Position numbers and translations under genes: made by a program | Notes under the pieces: generated by a model | What the model was told of the DNA's origin: nothing | What the model saw: only the letters and a program-made list of their open reading frames with translations | The model's database searches: none | Shown: positions 1-6,766 of the stretch, piece after piece | Layout: every line of letters begins with the position of its first letter | Position numbering within the stretch: the first letter of the stretch is position 1 | NCBI GenBank assembly: GCA_045596485.1 | Contig: JAZOCL010000055.1 | Coordinates: 1-6,799 of the forward strand | From: SIG440 sp045596485 | GTDB lineage: Bacteria > Bacillota > Clostridia > Monoglobales > Monoglobaceae | Direction: 5' to 3' | Length of the DNA: 6,799 bases

Positions 1-2801
1 ATATTGGGAAAATCATCCTCAACAGCACCCGAGGACTCCTCCCCGAGCATTCCAAAAATATCAAGCTGACCCGAAACTGCGTTTTTCTGTTCACGGATAG
101 CCGAATCAATCACGATCTCATAAACGCTCAAAAGAACCGAGCGGTTTATATTCAGGCTGTCAAAAACGCCGCTCTTTATCATTGATTCAACAAGGCGCTT
201 GTTCAGCTTTTTGTCCGCCATTCGAGTGCAGAACTCTCTGAATGACGTAAAATCTCCGCCTTTTTCACGTTCCTTTGTCATATCGTCGATAAAGGCTGAA
301 CCTACATTCTTTATGGCAGCAAGACCAAAACGAATATCCTTTCCATCAGGAACAAAGCTGGTATAGCTTTTGTTTATGTCAGGAGGAAGCAGCTTTATGC
401 CAAGCTTTTTCGCCTCACCTATATGCTTTGTGACCTTTGTTGAATCTCCTAAGATACTGGTGAGAAGCGCCGCATAGAACTCTGTCGGATAGTGACATTT
501 GAGCCACGCCGTCTGGTAAGCAACAAAGGCATAAGCTGCAGCGTGGGATTTGTTGAAGGCATACTTTGCAAAGTCCATCATTTCGTCAAAGATTGAAGCT
601 GCTATTTTCTCGTCAATTCCACGGCTGACAGCACCTTCAACCTCAATCTCGCCATTCTCATTCTTCACGCCGTAAACAAAGTTTTTGCGTTCCTGCTCCA
701 TTACGTCAGTTTTCTTTTTTGACATAGCACGGCGAACAAGGTCGGCTCTGCCCAGAGAATAGCCCCCAAGCTCACGTACAATCTGCATAACCTGCTCCTG
801 ATAAACAATACAGCCATAGGTTACGTTGAGAATTGGTTCAAGCAAGGGATGCTTATACTTAATCTGACCACTTCGCTTGTTTGCAATATACTGAGGGATT
901 GAATCCATGGGACCCGGACGGTAAAGTGAAATTCCCGCAATAATATCTTCAATTGAGCCGGGGCGGAGCTCCTTCATAAACTCCCTCATTCCTCCGCTTT
1001 CAAGCTGGAACACGCCGTCAGTCTCGCCCCTTGAAATCAGTTCATAGGTGGCAGAGTCTGTCATATCAATAGAATCAATATCAATTTCGATGCCGTGGGT
1101 ATGCTTTATGTTGTTCAGAGAATCACGGATTACCGTCAGGGTTTTGAGACCCAAAAAGTCCATTTTGAGTAGTCCCAGCCGTTCAATGGTTGTCATTGTG
1201 AACTGGGTTGTGATTACATCATCGTTTCGTGACAGCGGCACATAGGTCTGGACAGGCTCTCGGGTTATAACAACACCTGCTGCGTGGGTTGAAGTATGTC
1301 TGGGAAGCCCCTCAATCTCCAATGAGACGTCAATCAGCCTTTTTACCTGTGGATCGGTATCGTACATCGTTTTCAGCTGCTTGTTTTCAGCAAGAGAGCT
1401 TGAGATTGTCACATTTGGCCCTGTTGGAATCTGCTTTGCAACGCTGTCAACAAAGCCATAGGGCATGTCAAGTGCCCTGCCTGTGTCACGAATTGAAAGC
1501 TTTGCCGCCATTGTTCCAAAGGTTACAATCTGGGCAACCCTGTCGGAGCCGTATTTGCGGTTGACATAGTCAATAACCTCACCCCTTCGCTCATAACAGA
1601 AGTCAATGTCAATATCCGGCATTGTTACACGTTCGGGATTCAGAAATCTTTCAAAAATCAGTTCATATTTTATTGGGTCTATGTTTGTTATTTCAAGGCA
1701 ATATGAAACAATGCTGCCTGCGGCACTTCCTCTGCCGGGACCCACCATTATGCCGTTTTTGCGGGCAAAATGAATGAAGTCCCAAACAATGAGAAAATAG
1801 TCAACATAGCCCATCGCTTCAATGGTGCTCAGCTCATATTCAAGTCTTTCACGCAAGAAGCTATCGGCATTTGGATAGCGTTTCTCAAAGCCCTGTGAAC
1901 AGAGCTCACGGAGATACTTAGGTGAGGTATAGCCCTCAGGCAGGTCAAATTTGGGAAGGTGAAGCTTTCCGAATTCAATATCAACCTGACACATATCGGC
2001 AATTCTTTGAGTATTTTCCAAAGCCTCAGGAATGTACGAAAAAAGCTCTGACATTTCTTCTTCTGACTTCACATACATTTCGTCAGTAGACATCTTCATT
2101 CGGTTTTCATCGTTTACGGTCTTTCCCATCTGGATGCACATAAGAATGTCCTGATATTCCGCATCCTCACGCTTCACATAGTGAATGTCATTTGTTGCAA
2201 CAATGCCCAAATCAAGCTCACGTGCAAGACGTATAAGCTCACGGTTCAGCATTTTTTGTTCAAAGATGCCGTGATCCTGAATTTCAATATAATAATTCTC
2301 TTTTCCGAAAATGTCAATAAATTCCAGAGCTGCTTCTTTTGCTCCCTCATAGTTTCCGTCAAGAATCTTTTTTGACAGAACACCAAGCATACAGGCGCTG
2401 AGAGCAATGATTCCCTCGCTGTTTTCACGAAGAATCTCCATATCAATTCTCGGTCTGTAATAAAAGCCTTCAACATAGCCGATTGATACAATGTTCATCA
2501 GGTTTTTGTAGCCCGTATTGTTCTTTGCAAGCAAAATCAGATGGGAGCTTGAGGAATCAAGCTCGTGGGACTTGTCGCTGCGGCTTCGTGCAGCAACGTA
2601 TACCTCACAGCCCAAAATCGGCTTTATCCCAATCTTTTTTGCATATTCATAAAAATCAATAACTCCAAACATACAGCCATGGTCGGTTATTGCCATTGAG
2701 GTCTGACCCAGCTCTTTGGCACGGTCAAGAATTTTTTCAATTGTGCCCTCGCCGTCAAGAAGACTGAAGGCTGTGTGTGTATGTAAATGTGCAAATGCCA
2801 T
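1..2801 (-). CDS. dnaE: DNA polymerase III subunit alpha (DnaE), C-terminus cut off by the window edge
   Basis: Catalytic alpha subunit of the replicative DNA polymerase III (family C), acting at the cytoplasmic replication fork. My translation from the ATG at 2801 is open for 933 codons and runs off position 1. Domains in order: an N-terminal PHP domain with all nine expected metal ligands (H7, H9, D16, H41, E66, H87, C137, D205, H207); the family C motif GPGRGSAAGS at residues 354-363; PDIDIDF with catalytic D396 and D398; MDFLGLKTLT with the third catalytic aspartate D548; and a QLDIF sliding-clamp-binding motif at 912-916, matching the internal clamp motif near residue 920 of E. coli DnaE. 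Family members are about 1150 residues, so the OB-fold and tau-binding C-terminal domain lie outside. The start is supported by AGGA at 2808-2811, 6 nt upstream, and by the usual short lead into the HLHTHT motif. It follows whiA after 21 bp. The motif layout is DnaE rather than PolC, which carries an inserted DnaQ-like exonuclease domain. Confidence 0.97.
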   Translation of the reverse strand, partial: MAFAHLHTHTAFSLLDGEGTIEKILDRAKELGQTSMAITDHGCMFGVIDFYEYAKKIGIKPILGCEVYVAARSRSDKSHELDSSSSHLILLAKNNTGYKNLMNIVSIGYVEGFYYRPRIDMEILRENSEGIIALSACMLGVLSKKILDGNYEGAKEAALEFIDIFGKENYYIEIQDHGIFEQKMLNRELIRLARELDLGIVATNDIHYVKREDAEYQDILMCIQMGKTVNDENRMKMSTDEMYVKSEEEMSELFSYIPEALENTQRIADMCQVDIEFGKLHLPKFDLPEGYTSPKYLRELCSQGFEKRYPNADSFLRERLEYELSTIEAMGYVDYFLIVWDFIHFARKNGIMVGPGRGSAAGSIVSYCLEITNIDPIKYELIFERFLNPERVTMPDIDIDFCYERRGEVIDYVNRKYGSDRVAQIVTFGTMAAKLSIRDTGRALDMPYGFVDSVAKQIPTGPNVTISSSLAENKQLKTMYDTDPQVKRLIDVSLEIEGLPRHTSTHAAGVVITREPVQTYVPLSRNDDVITTQFTMTTIERLGLLKMDFLGLKTLTVIRDSLNNIKHTHGIEIDIDSIDMTDSATYELISRGETDGVFQLESGGMREFMKELRPGSIEDIIAGISLYRPGPMDSIPQYIANKRSGQIKYKHPLLEPILNVTYGCIVYQEQVMQIVRELGGYSLGRADLVRRAMSKKKTDVMEQERKNFVYGVKNENGEIEVEGAVSRGIDEKIAASIFDEMMDFAKYAFNKSHAAAYAFVAYQTAWLKCHYPTEFYAALLTSILGDSTKVTKHIGEAKKLGIKLLPPDINKSYTSFVPDGKDIRFGLAAIKNVGSAFIDDMTKEREKGGDFTSFREFCTRMADKKLNKRLVESMIKSGVFDSLNINRSVLLSVYEIVIDSAIREQKNAVSGQLDIFGMLGEESSGAVEDDFPN

Positions 2802-2822
2802 ACTCTATCCTACCCTTTGTTT

Positions 2823-3704
2823 TTACAGTTTTTCGGCTATCTCAAGAAGCTTTTTGAGTCTGTGATTAACTCCCGACTTTGAAAGGGGAGGCGTAAGCTT
2901 TTTCCCCAGCTGGTCAAGGCTCAAATGCTTGAATTCAATTCTCAAAACCGCAAGCTCACGAAGTTCATCGGGAAGGCCGTCAAGCCCCGACTCCTCACGA
3001 ATTTTTTCAATTGCCGAAACGTGTCGGCTTGATGCCTCAATGACCTTATCCATATTGGCTGTTTCGCTGTTTGAGGCTCTTGTGATTTCGCTGCGAACCT
3101 CACGCTCAATCTTTACGTTAAGCATCTCCATCTGGGCGCTGAAGGCTCCCATATAGGCAAGAGCATCACAGATTATATCGCTGTTTTTTGTATAGAGCAC
3201 AAAGCTGTTCTTCTTTATTATGCTCCTGAAACCAAGATTCATTTTTTGAAGAATTGCCTTGAATTCGTCGTGGATTTTTTTGCTGTAGGTGGCAAATTCC
3301 ATATTATAGGTTTTGTTCGGGTCCGTCACCGTTCCGCCGCCAAGAAATGCTCCTCTCAAAAAAGCAGCACGGCAGCAATCGCTTTTTATCAGGCTTTCGG
3401 CAATGCTATCGGTTGACAGCTCGTATTCGACAATTTTTTGAAGCACTCGTTTATCCGAAAGCGTGCAAAAAAAGCTGCTTTTCAGGCTTTCAATCTCAAT
3501 CTTAACCCCTAGACAGCTTTCCAGGAGCTGTGCAAACCTCATAATGCTGTCACGGCAATCAAGGGTAACTCTTACAGCAGAGCCCTTGAGTCTGCCTGCA
3601 AACATCAGAATTCCCATCATTTCTGCCTCGCAGCAGCAATGCTCGCCCGGCTCAAGCCTGGAGAGCATCTCCTTTGTCCGTTTCGAAAAGGATTTCATCT
3701 GCAC
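2823..3704 (-). CDS. whiA: WhiA, sporulation/cell-division DNA-binding regulator
   Basis: WhiA family protein, 293 residues from a GTG start (family usually about 300-330). Known members bind DNA. In Streptomyces WhiA is a sporulation transcription factor, and in Bacillus it influences cell division and chromosome segregation without a clear regulon. The N-terminal half is the degenerate LAGLIDADG-like fold, with a Cys-rich CCCEAEMMG segment (23-31) and the typical LRGAFLGGGTVTDPN block (116-130). The C-terminal half has SNSETANMDK (211-220) and a helix-turn-helix region ending in SKSGVNHRLKKL (275-286), which is the family signature. Homing-endonuclease catalytic acidic residues are not expected in this family and none is claimed. 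The gene lies 29 bp after murB and 21 bp before dnaE, with no terminator in either gap. The start is ambiguous: GTG at 3704 or ATG at 3698, and the latter gives the more family-like MKSFSKRTKEM N-terminus (291 residues). Confidence 0.95.
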   Translation of the reverse strand: MQMKSFSKRTKEMLSRLEPGEHCCCEAEMMGILMFAGRLKGSAVRVTLDCRDSIMRFAQLLESCLGVKIEIESLKSSFFCTLSDKRVLQKIVEYELSTDSIAESLIKSDCCRAAFLRGAFLGGGTVTDPNKTYNMEFATYSKKIHDEFKAILQKMNLGFRSIIKKNSFVLYTKNSDIICDALAYMGAFSAQMEMLNVKIEREVRSEITRASNSETANMDKVIEASSRHVSAIEKIREESGLDGLPDELRELAVLRIEFKHLSLDQLGKKLTPPLSKSGVNHRLKKLLEIAEKL

Positions 3705-3708
3705 CTCA

Positions 3709-3715
3709 CTCCCTT
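3709..3715 (-). promoter_or_regulatory. Ribosome binding site of whiA, compatible with two starts
   Basis: The minus strand reads AAGGGAG here. It sits 4 nt before the GTG at 3704 and 10 nt before the in-frame ATG at 3698, so neither spacing is ideal. A second purine patch, GAGGTG, overlaps the GTG but is too close to the ATG to be preferred. The family N-terminus (a short lead into SF followed by a K-rich helix) favours the ATG. This is a judgement from alignment memory, not proof. Confidence 0.55.
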
Positions 3716-3733
3716 CACAAAAAATCTGTCCTT

Positions 3734-4633
3734 TTAAAATTCACCAACCATTTTCACTTCGGGTTCAAGCATAACTCCAAATTTTTCAAACACCGTTTTC
3801 TTTACATATTCAATCAAATCAAGTACATCGTTGGCTGTTGCATTGCCTGTATTGATAACAAAGCCTGCATGCTTCTCCGACACCTGAGCGCCGCCCAGAG
3901 TAAAGCCCTTGAGCCCTGCCTGTTCAATCAGTCCGCCTGCAAAATGCCCCACAGGTCTTTTGAAGGTGCTTCCTGCACTTGGCTTTTCGAGAGGCTGCTT
4001 TGAAACACGTCTTTGGGTATAGTCATCAATTCTTGCCTTGATTTCAGTCTTATTATCCTTTTTAAGCTTAAAACGGCAGCCGAGAATAATGTACTCACCT
4101 TTTGAAAACATACTTGTTCTGTAGCCAAAGTCGCACTCCTCAACCGCAGCTTCAAAGATGTTGCCACCCATATCCATATAGTCAACAGATTTCACAATTT
4201 CCTTCATTTCGTGCTCATAGGCTCCCGCATTCATAAAAATTGCACCGCCCACAGAGCCGGGTATTCCCGATGCAAATTCAAAGCCGGCAAGCTCTGCACC
4301 GAGGGCTGCACTTGAAACCTTTGATAAAATTGCACCGCTCTCAGCATAAACCTCGTCACCGCAAACCTCAATTTTGTCCATTGCCCTGCAAAAACAAATA
4401 ACAGCTCCCCGAACACCCTTGTCGCCTACCAAAAGATTTGAGCCGTTGCCCAGAATAAAGTAGGGCAGCTTTTCAGCTTTAACCGCCTTGAGAGTCTTTG
4501 CAAGCTGCTCACGGCTTTTGGGCGTGAGAAACCAATCTGCATTTCCGCCTATCCTAAAGGTTGTATGACGGCTCATAGGCTCATTTTCGAAAACGTTTTC
4601 GGAACCCAGAATATTTTCAAATATTTCACGCAT
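3734..4633 (-). CDS. murB: UDP-N-acetylmuramate dehydrogenase (UDP-N-acetylenolpyruvoylglucosamine reductase)
   Basis: MurB reduces UDP-GlcNAc-enolpyruvate to UDP-MurNAc with NADPH and bound FAD, the second committed step of peptidoglycan precursor synthesis in the cytoplasm. The 299-residue protein has the FAD-binding segments TTFRIGGNAD (24-33), ILGNGSNLLV (60-69) and GIPGSVGGAIFMNAGAY (123-139). Expected catalytic residues are R172 in YRTS, S222 in SAGSTFKRP (proton donor) and E292 in LEPEV. The short length and the compact region after the catalytic arginine fit the type II MurB of Gram-positives rather than the longer E. coli type I. The start ATG at 4633 gives a normal N-terminus. The best Shine-Dalgarno, GAAAGG at 4645-4650, is rather far away (11 nt), suggesting modest initiation or coupling to the upstream gene, which ends 22 bp before. 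In related Firmicutes murB commonly sits near whiA, usually with rapZ and yvcK between; here whiA follows directly. Confidence 0.97.
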   Translation of the reverse strand: MREIFENILGSENVFENEPMSRHTTFRIGGNADWFLTPKSREQLAKTLKAVKAEKLPYFILGNGSNLLVGDKGVRGAVICFCRAMDKIEVCGDEVYAESGAILSKVSSAALGAELAGFEFASGIPGSVGGAIFMNAGAYEHEMKEIVKSVDYMDMGGNIFEAAVEECDFGYRTSMFSKGEYIILGCRFKLKKDNKTEIKARIDDYTQRRVSKQPLEKPSAGSTFKRPVGHFAGGLIEQAGLKGFTLGGAQVSEKHAGFVINTGNATANDVLDLIEYVKKTVFEKFGVMLEPEVKMVGEF

Positions 4634-4655
4634 AATTCGCTTCGCCTTTCAGTAA

Positions 4656-5393
4656 TTATTCAAAAGTTTTAAATTCGAATACTTTATTTTTCTTAGCTGA
4701 TAAATATTTTATGAACCTATCAGCATTTAAATTCATGATCAGTTCCTCGGGGAATTCCATTTCTTCAAGCATCTGAACCGCCTTTGGAACCAGCCCGATT
4801 TCTGCCATAAAGTGTGCATCAGAATTCACAACAATCGGCGCACCATATTTTTTGCACGCAAGAGCAATTTCACGGCATCGCTCCACATTCTGCGGACGTG
4901 ACAAAAACGAGTGGTTGTTTATCTCAATGCAGACGTTCTTTTCTTTTGCAAAAGGAATCACCCTGTCAATATCAAAAAGATAGTCGGGAGAGCCGATGTG
5001 CCCCAGAATATCAACATATGGATTGTCAATCACATTGAGCCAGGCTTCGGTGTGGTCGCCGCCTTTTTCTTCGTGATAGGTATCAGTGTGAATTGATGCA
5101 ATCACAAGCTCCATATCCGCAACCACCCTGTGGGGCAAATCAAGGTCGCCGCCTTTGTTCACAATATTCACCTCGGCACCGCACAAAAGCTTTACCCCCT
5201 CAATCATCCGCGGCAACGCCTTGAAGTATAAAAAGTGCCATAAATGCGGTGAATCAGGCATTGTTGGCCCGTGATTGGTCATTGCAACAAGCTCAAGTCC
5301 CTTGTCCCTTGCAGCGCACATATTTTCATATAGAGTGCTGTATGCGTGAGGGCTCACGTTTGTGTGGGTGTGAACGTCTGTTGTAATTTTCAT
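4656..5393 (-). CDS. PHP-domain metal-dependent phosphatase/hydrolase, YcdX type
   Basis: A stand-alone PHP-superfamily protein of 245 residues, the same length as E. coli YcdX. The fold is a distorted TIM barrel that binds three metal ions. All nine expected ligands are visible: H8 and H10 (DVHTHT), H16, H41 (TNHGP), E74 (GAEVNI), H102 (SIHTD), H132 (LGHIG), and D192 with H194 (SDAHF). This makes a catalytically competent phosphoesterase likely, but the substrate cannot be read from sequence; related enzymes act on phosphate monoesters, and histidinol phosphatase is a more distant relative. No histidine-biosynthesis genes are nearby, so a HisK role is not favoured. There is no signal peptide or membrane segment, so it should be cytoplasmic. 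The start ATG at 5393 has a good AGAGG at 5401-5405, 7 nt upstream. It lies between hprK and murB with 22-bp gaps on both sides, clearly inside the operon. A homologue in this position is familiar from other Clostridia. Confidence 0.9.
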   Translation of the reverse strand: MKITTDVHTHTNVSPHAYSTLYENMCAARDKGLELVAMTNHGPTMPDSPHLWHFLYFKALPRMIEGVKLLCGAEVNIVNKGGDLDLPHRVVADMELVIASIHTDTYHEEKGGDHTEAWLNVIDNPYVDILGHIGSPDYLFDIDRVIPFAKEKNVCIEINNHSFLSRPQNVERCREIALACKKYGAPIVVNSDAHFMAEIGLVPKAVQMLEEMEFPEELIMNLNADRFIKYLSAKKNKVFEFKTFE

Positions 5394-5415
5394 TTATCTT
5401 CCTCTTTTTTCTGAT

Positions 5416-6351
5416 TTAGTCTTCTTCGCCCATCTGCTCCATAAGTCTGTTGTTAAGCTCTTCGGCAGCATTATAGCCCATACGGCGCTGACGGTTGTTC
5501 ATTGCCGCAATCTCAAAAATCACCGCAAGGTTTCTGCCCGGACGGATGGGAATTGTAAGTGACGGAACATTTATACCCAAAATGTCGGTATAGTTGTCAA
5601 CAAGGCCGAGTCTGTCGTACTGCTTACCCTTTTGCCATGCTTCAAGCTGAATAACAAGGTCAATTTTTTCGGTATCCTTTACGGCACCCATACCAAAAAT
5701 CTTTTTTACATCAACGATTCCTATACCGCGCATTTCAATGAAGTGACGGATAATTTCAGGAGAGCTGCCCACAAGAGTTTTTGATGAAACCCGTCTGATT
5801 TCAACAGCATCGTCTGCAACAAGACGATGACCTCTCTTCATCAGCTCAACTGCTGCCTCGCTCTTTCCGATTCCGCTTTCGCCCAAAATCAGAATACCTT
5901 CGCCGTACACTTCAACCAGAACGCCGTGGCGGGTAATTCTGGGTGCAAGCTCAATATTGAGGAAGGCAATGAGAGCACTCATAAAGCTTGATGTTCCAAG
6001 AGCAGTTCTCAAAAGGTTCACCCCGTGCTTTTTGGCAATTTCAACCATTTCAGGAAGAACCTCCATCTCTCTTGTAACAACTGCTGCAGGAATTTTTTTG
6101 CTGAAGAATTCGTCAATTCTTCTGTATCTTTCTTCAGCATCAAGTGACAATAGGTAGGTATTTTCAACCATACCCATAACCTGAATACGGGTAGCGTCAA
6201 AATAATCAAAAAAGCCTGCAATCTGAAGTCCGGGGCGATTTATATCCGTTGTAACAATCAAAGCATCGGGATTGGGAACATAAACCTCCTCCAGCTTGAA
6301 CTCCTTGATAATCTTGCTTAATTTAACTGTAAATTCCTGAGTTTTATCCAT
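5416..6351 (-). CDS. hprK: HPr kinase/phosphorylase (HprK/P)
   Basis: Bifunctional enzyme that phosphorylates HPr on its regulatory serine with ATP or PPi and removes the phosphate by phosphorolysis. It sets carbon catabolite repression through CcpA and tunes PTS sugar uptake in Gram-positive bacteria. Length is 311 residues, normal for the family. The N-terminal domain (1-130) is followed by the catalytic domain: HGVLVEVYG (142-150) with the conserved H142, Walker A GESGIGKS (157-164), D180 and D181 in VADDAVEIRR, the signature MRGIGIVDV (207-215), and the C-terminal HPr-contacting loop IPIRPGRNLAVIFE (267-280). No key residue is missing. The start ATG at 6351 has GGGGTG at 6359-6364, 7 nt upstream. 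It is the first gene of the unit, with a promoter at 6416-6444. The target HPr gene is not in this window. Confidence 0.97.
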   Translation of the reverse strand: MDKTQEFTVKLSKIIKEFKLEEVYVPNPDALIVTTDINRPGLQIAGFFDYFDATRIQVMGMVENTYLLSLDAEERYRRIDEFFSKKIPAAVVTREMEVLPEMVEIAKKHGVNLLRTALGTSSFMSALIAFLNIELAPRITRHGVLVEVYGEGILILGESGIGKSEAAVELMKRGHRLVADDAVEIRRVSSKTLVGSSPEIIRHFIEMRGIGIVDVKKIFGMGAVKDTEKIDLVIQLEAWQKGKQYDRLGLVDNYTDILGINVPSLTIPIRPGRNLAVIFEIAAMNNRQRRMGYNAAEELNNRLMEQMGEED

Positions 6352-6415
6352 TTTTTAACACCCCACAATTCATAGTTTTGCGAATGCATCACAACATTCA
6401 TATTCATCCAAAATA

Positions 6416-6444
6416 ATTATACCACATTTTATATGTTTTGCAAA
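6416..6444 (-). promoter_or_regulatory. Predicted sigma-A promoter of the hprK-PHP-murB-whiA-dnaE unit
   Basis: On the minus strand a perfect -10 TATAAT lies at 6416-6421, preceded by TGG at 6422-6424, the extended -10 arrangement. With a 17-bp spacer the -35 is TTTGCA (6439-6444, four of six consensus bases); TTGCAA with a 16-bp spacer also scores four of six. The weak -35 is compensated by the extended -10. Transcription would start near 6409, giving a leader of roughly 58 nt before hprK. I see no riboswitch, T-box or cre operator in that leader. Confidence 0.7.
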
Positions 6445-6450
6445 TAGATA

Positions 6451-6465
6451 TGAAAAATTTTTTCA
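6451..6465. repeat. Short A/T palindrome between the two divergent promoters
   Basis: TGAAAAATTTTTTCA is perfectly symmetric, with 7-bp arms around one central base. It lies just upstream of the hprK -35 and about 24 bp upstream of the tRNA -35. It could act as an UP element (A- and T-tracts that contact the RNA polymerase alpha subunit) or as an operator, but low-complexity A/T palindromes arise easily by chance in such DNA. Confidence 0.3.
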
Positions 6466-6488
6466 CAGGGAAATATTTATATTTTGTA

Positions 6489-6517
6489 TTGACTTTTTAT
6501 TTTCTTTGTGGTATTAT
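6489..6517 (+). promoter_or_regulatory. Strong predicted sigma-A promoter of the tRNA-Asp/tRNA-Thr unit
   Basis: The -35 TTGACT (6489-6494, five of six consensus bases) and -10 TATTAT (6512-6517, five of six) are separated by exactly 17 bp, with an extended TGG motif at 6509-6511. The DNA upstream is very A+T-rich, as expected for an UP-like element at a stable-RNA promoter. The start would be near 6524, leaving a leader of about 13 nt to be removed by RNase P before the first tRNA. Confidence 0.85.
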
Positions 6518-6536
6518 CTTTTAGTGGAATTTATTT

Positions 6537-6613
6537 GGTCCGGTAGTTCAGTTGGTTAGAATACCAGCCTGTCACGCTGGAGGTCGTGGGTTCGAGCCCC
6601 ATCCGGATCGCCA
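6537..6613 (+). tRNA. tRNA-Asp (anticodon GTC)
   Basis: A 77-nt tRNA with encoded CCA (6611-6613) and discriminator G6610. The acceptor stem GGTCCGG pairs with CCGGATC (one G-U at the second pair). The anticodon arm CCAGC/GCTGG encloses CTGTCAC, placing anticodon GTC at 6571-6573. The T-arm loop is TTCGAGC, within GTGGG/CCCAT. GTC decodes both aspartate codons, GAC and GAU. It is first in a two-tRNA unit, 5 nt before tRNA-Thr. Confidence 0.97.
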
Positions 6614-6618
6614 CATTT

Positions 6619-6693
<75 letters not shown>

Positions 6694-6694
<1 letters not shown>

Positions 6695-6726
6695 AAAAGC
6701 GCGCAACATATGTTGCGAGCTTTTTT
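6694..6726 (+). terminator. Intrinsic terminator of the tRNA unit
   Basis: A hairpin in which AAAAAGC (6694-6700) pairs with GCTTTTT (6719-6725), then one G/A mismatch (6701/6718), then CGCAAC (6702-6707) pairs with GTTGCG (6712-6717) around an ATAT loop. A run of six T (6721-6726) completes the signal. The A-run on the 5' side gives a T-run on the opposite strand, so it may also stop transcription coming from the right. The stem begins at the terminal A of the tRNA-Thr CCA. Confidence 0.9.
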
Positions 6727-6730
6727 ATCT

Positions 6731-6766
6731 TTTAGGAAATTATAACAGAATGTTATATTTCCTAAA
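6731..6766. repeat. A+T-rich inverted repeat of unknown role downstream of the tRNA terminator
   Basis: The left arm is TTTAGGAAA (6731-6739), a bulged T (6740) and TATAACA (6741-6747). The loop is GAA. The right arm is TGTTATA (6751-6757) followed by TTTCCTAAA (6758-6766). That is 16 paired positions with a single bulge. No T-tract follows on the plus strand, and the stem is poor in G+C, so it is not a standard terminator. It could be a backup processing or terminator hairpin, an operator for a gene beyond the edge, or an end of a small repeat element. The remaining 6767-6799 shows nothing recognisable. Confidence 0.6.

Noticed and set aside
1048..1564. Plus-strand open frames at 1048-1245 and 1289-1564
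   Set aside because: They lie antisense within dnaE, which is fully explained by conserved motifs. The translations have no recognisable domain or supporting ribosome site.
2181..2491. Open frames at 2181-2375 (plus) and 2246-2491 (minus, other frame)
   Set aside because: Both are shadows of the dnaE reading frame; the minus-strand one overlaps codons of the PHP domain in a different frame.
2771..2796. GT-rich run (TGTGTGTGTATGTAAATGTG) at the dnaE start
   Set aside because: It is the reverse complement of the codons for the PHP metal motif HLHTHT (CAC/CAT and ACA), so it is coding rather than a microsatellite.
3463..4003. Plus-strand frames at 3463-3774 and 3674-4003 spanning the murB/whiA junction
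   Set aside because: They are antisense to the conserved coding sequence of whiA and murB. The junction has no promoter or ribosome site for them.
4814..5096. Two overlapping plus-strand frames inside the PHP gene
   Set aside because: Antisense shadows; the conserved metal ligands of the PHP protein account for this DNA.
769..5357. Repeated CTCACG (CGTGAG on the coding strand) scattered through the genes
   Set aside because: The copies are in frame and encode Arg-Glu (often Arg-Glu-Leu) with preferred codons CGT GAG. This is codon bias in helical segments, not a Chi-like or regulatory repeat.
6352..6415. Possible riboswitch, T-box or CcpA operator in the hprK leader
   Set aside because: The leader is only about 58 nt, and shows no T-box, no stable terminator/antiterminator pair and no cre-like sequence. 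Only a 5-bp GAATG/CATTC match with a long loop is present, which is too weak.
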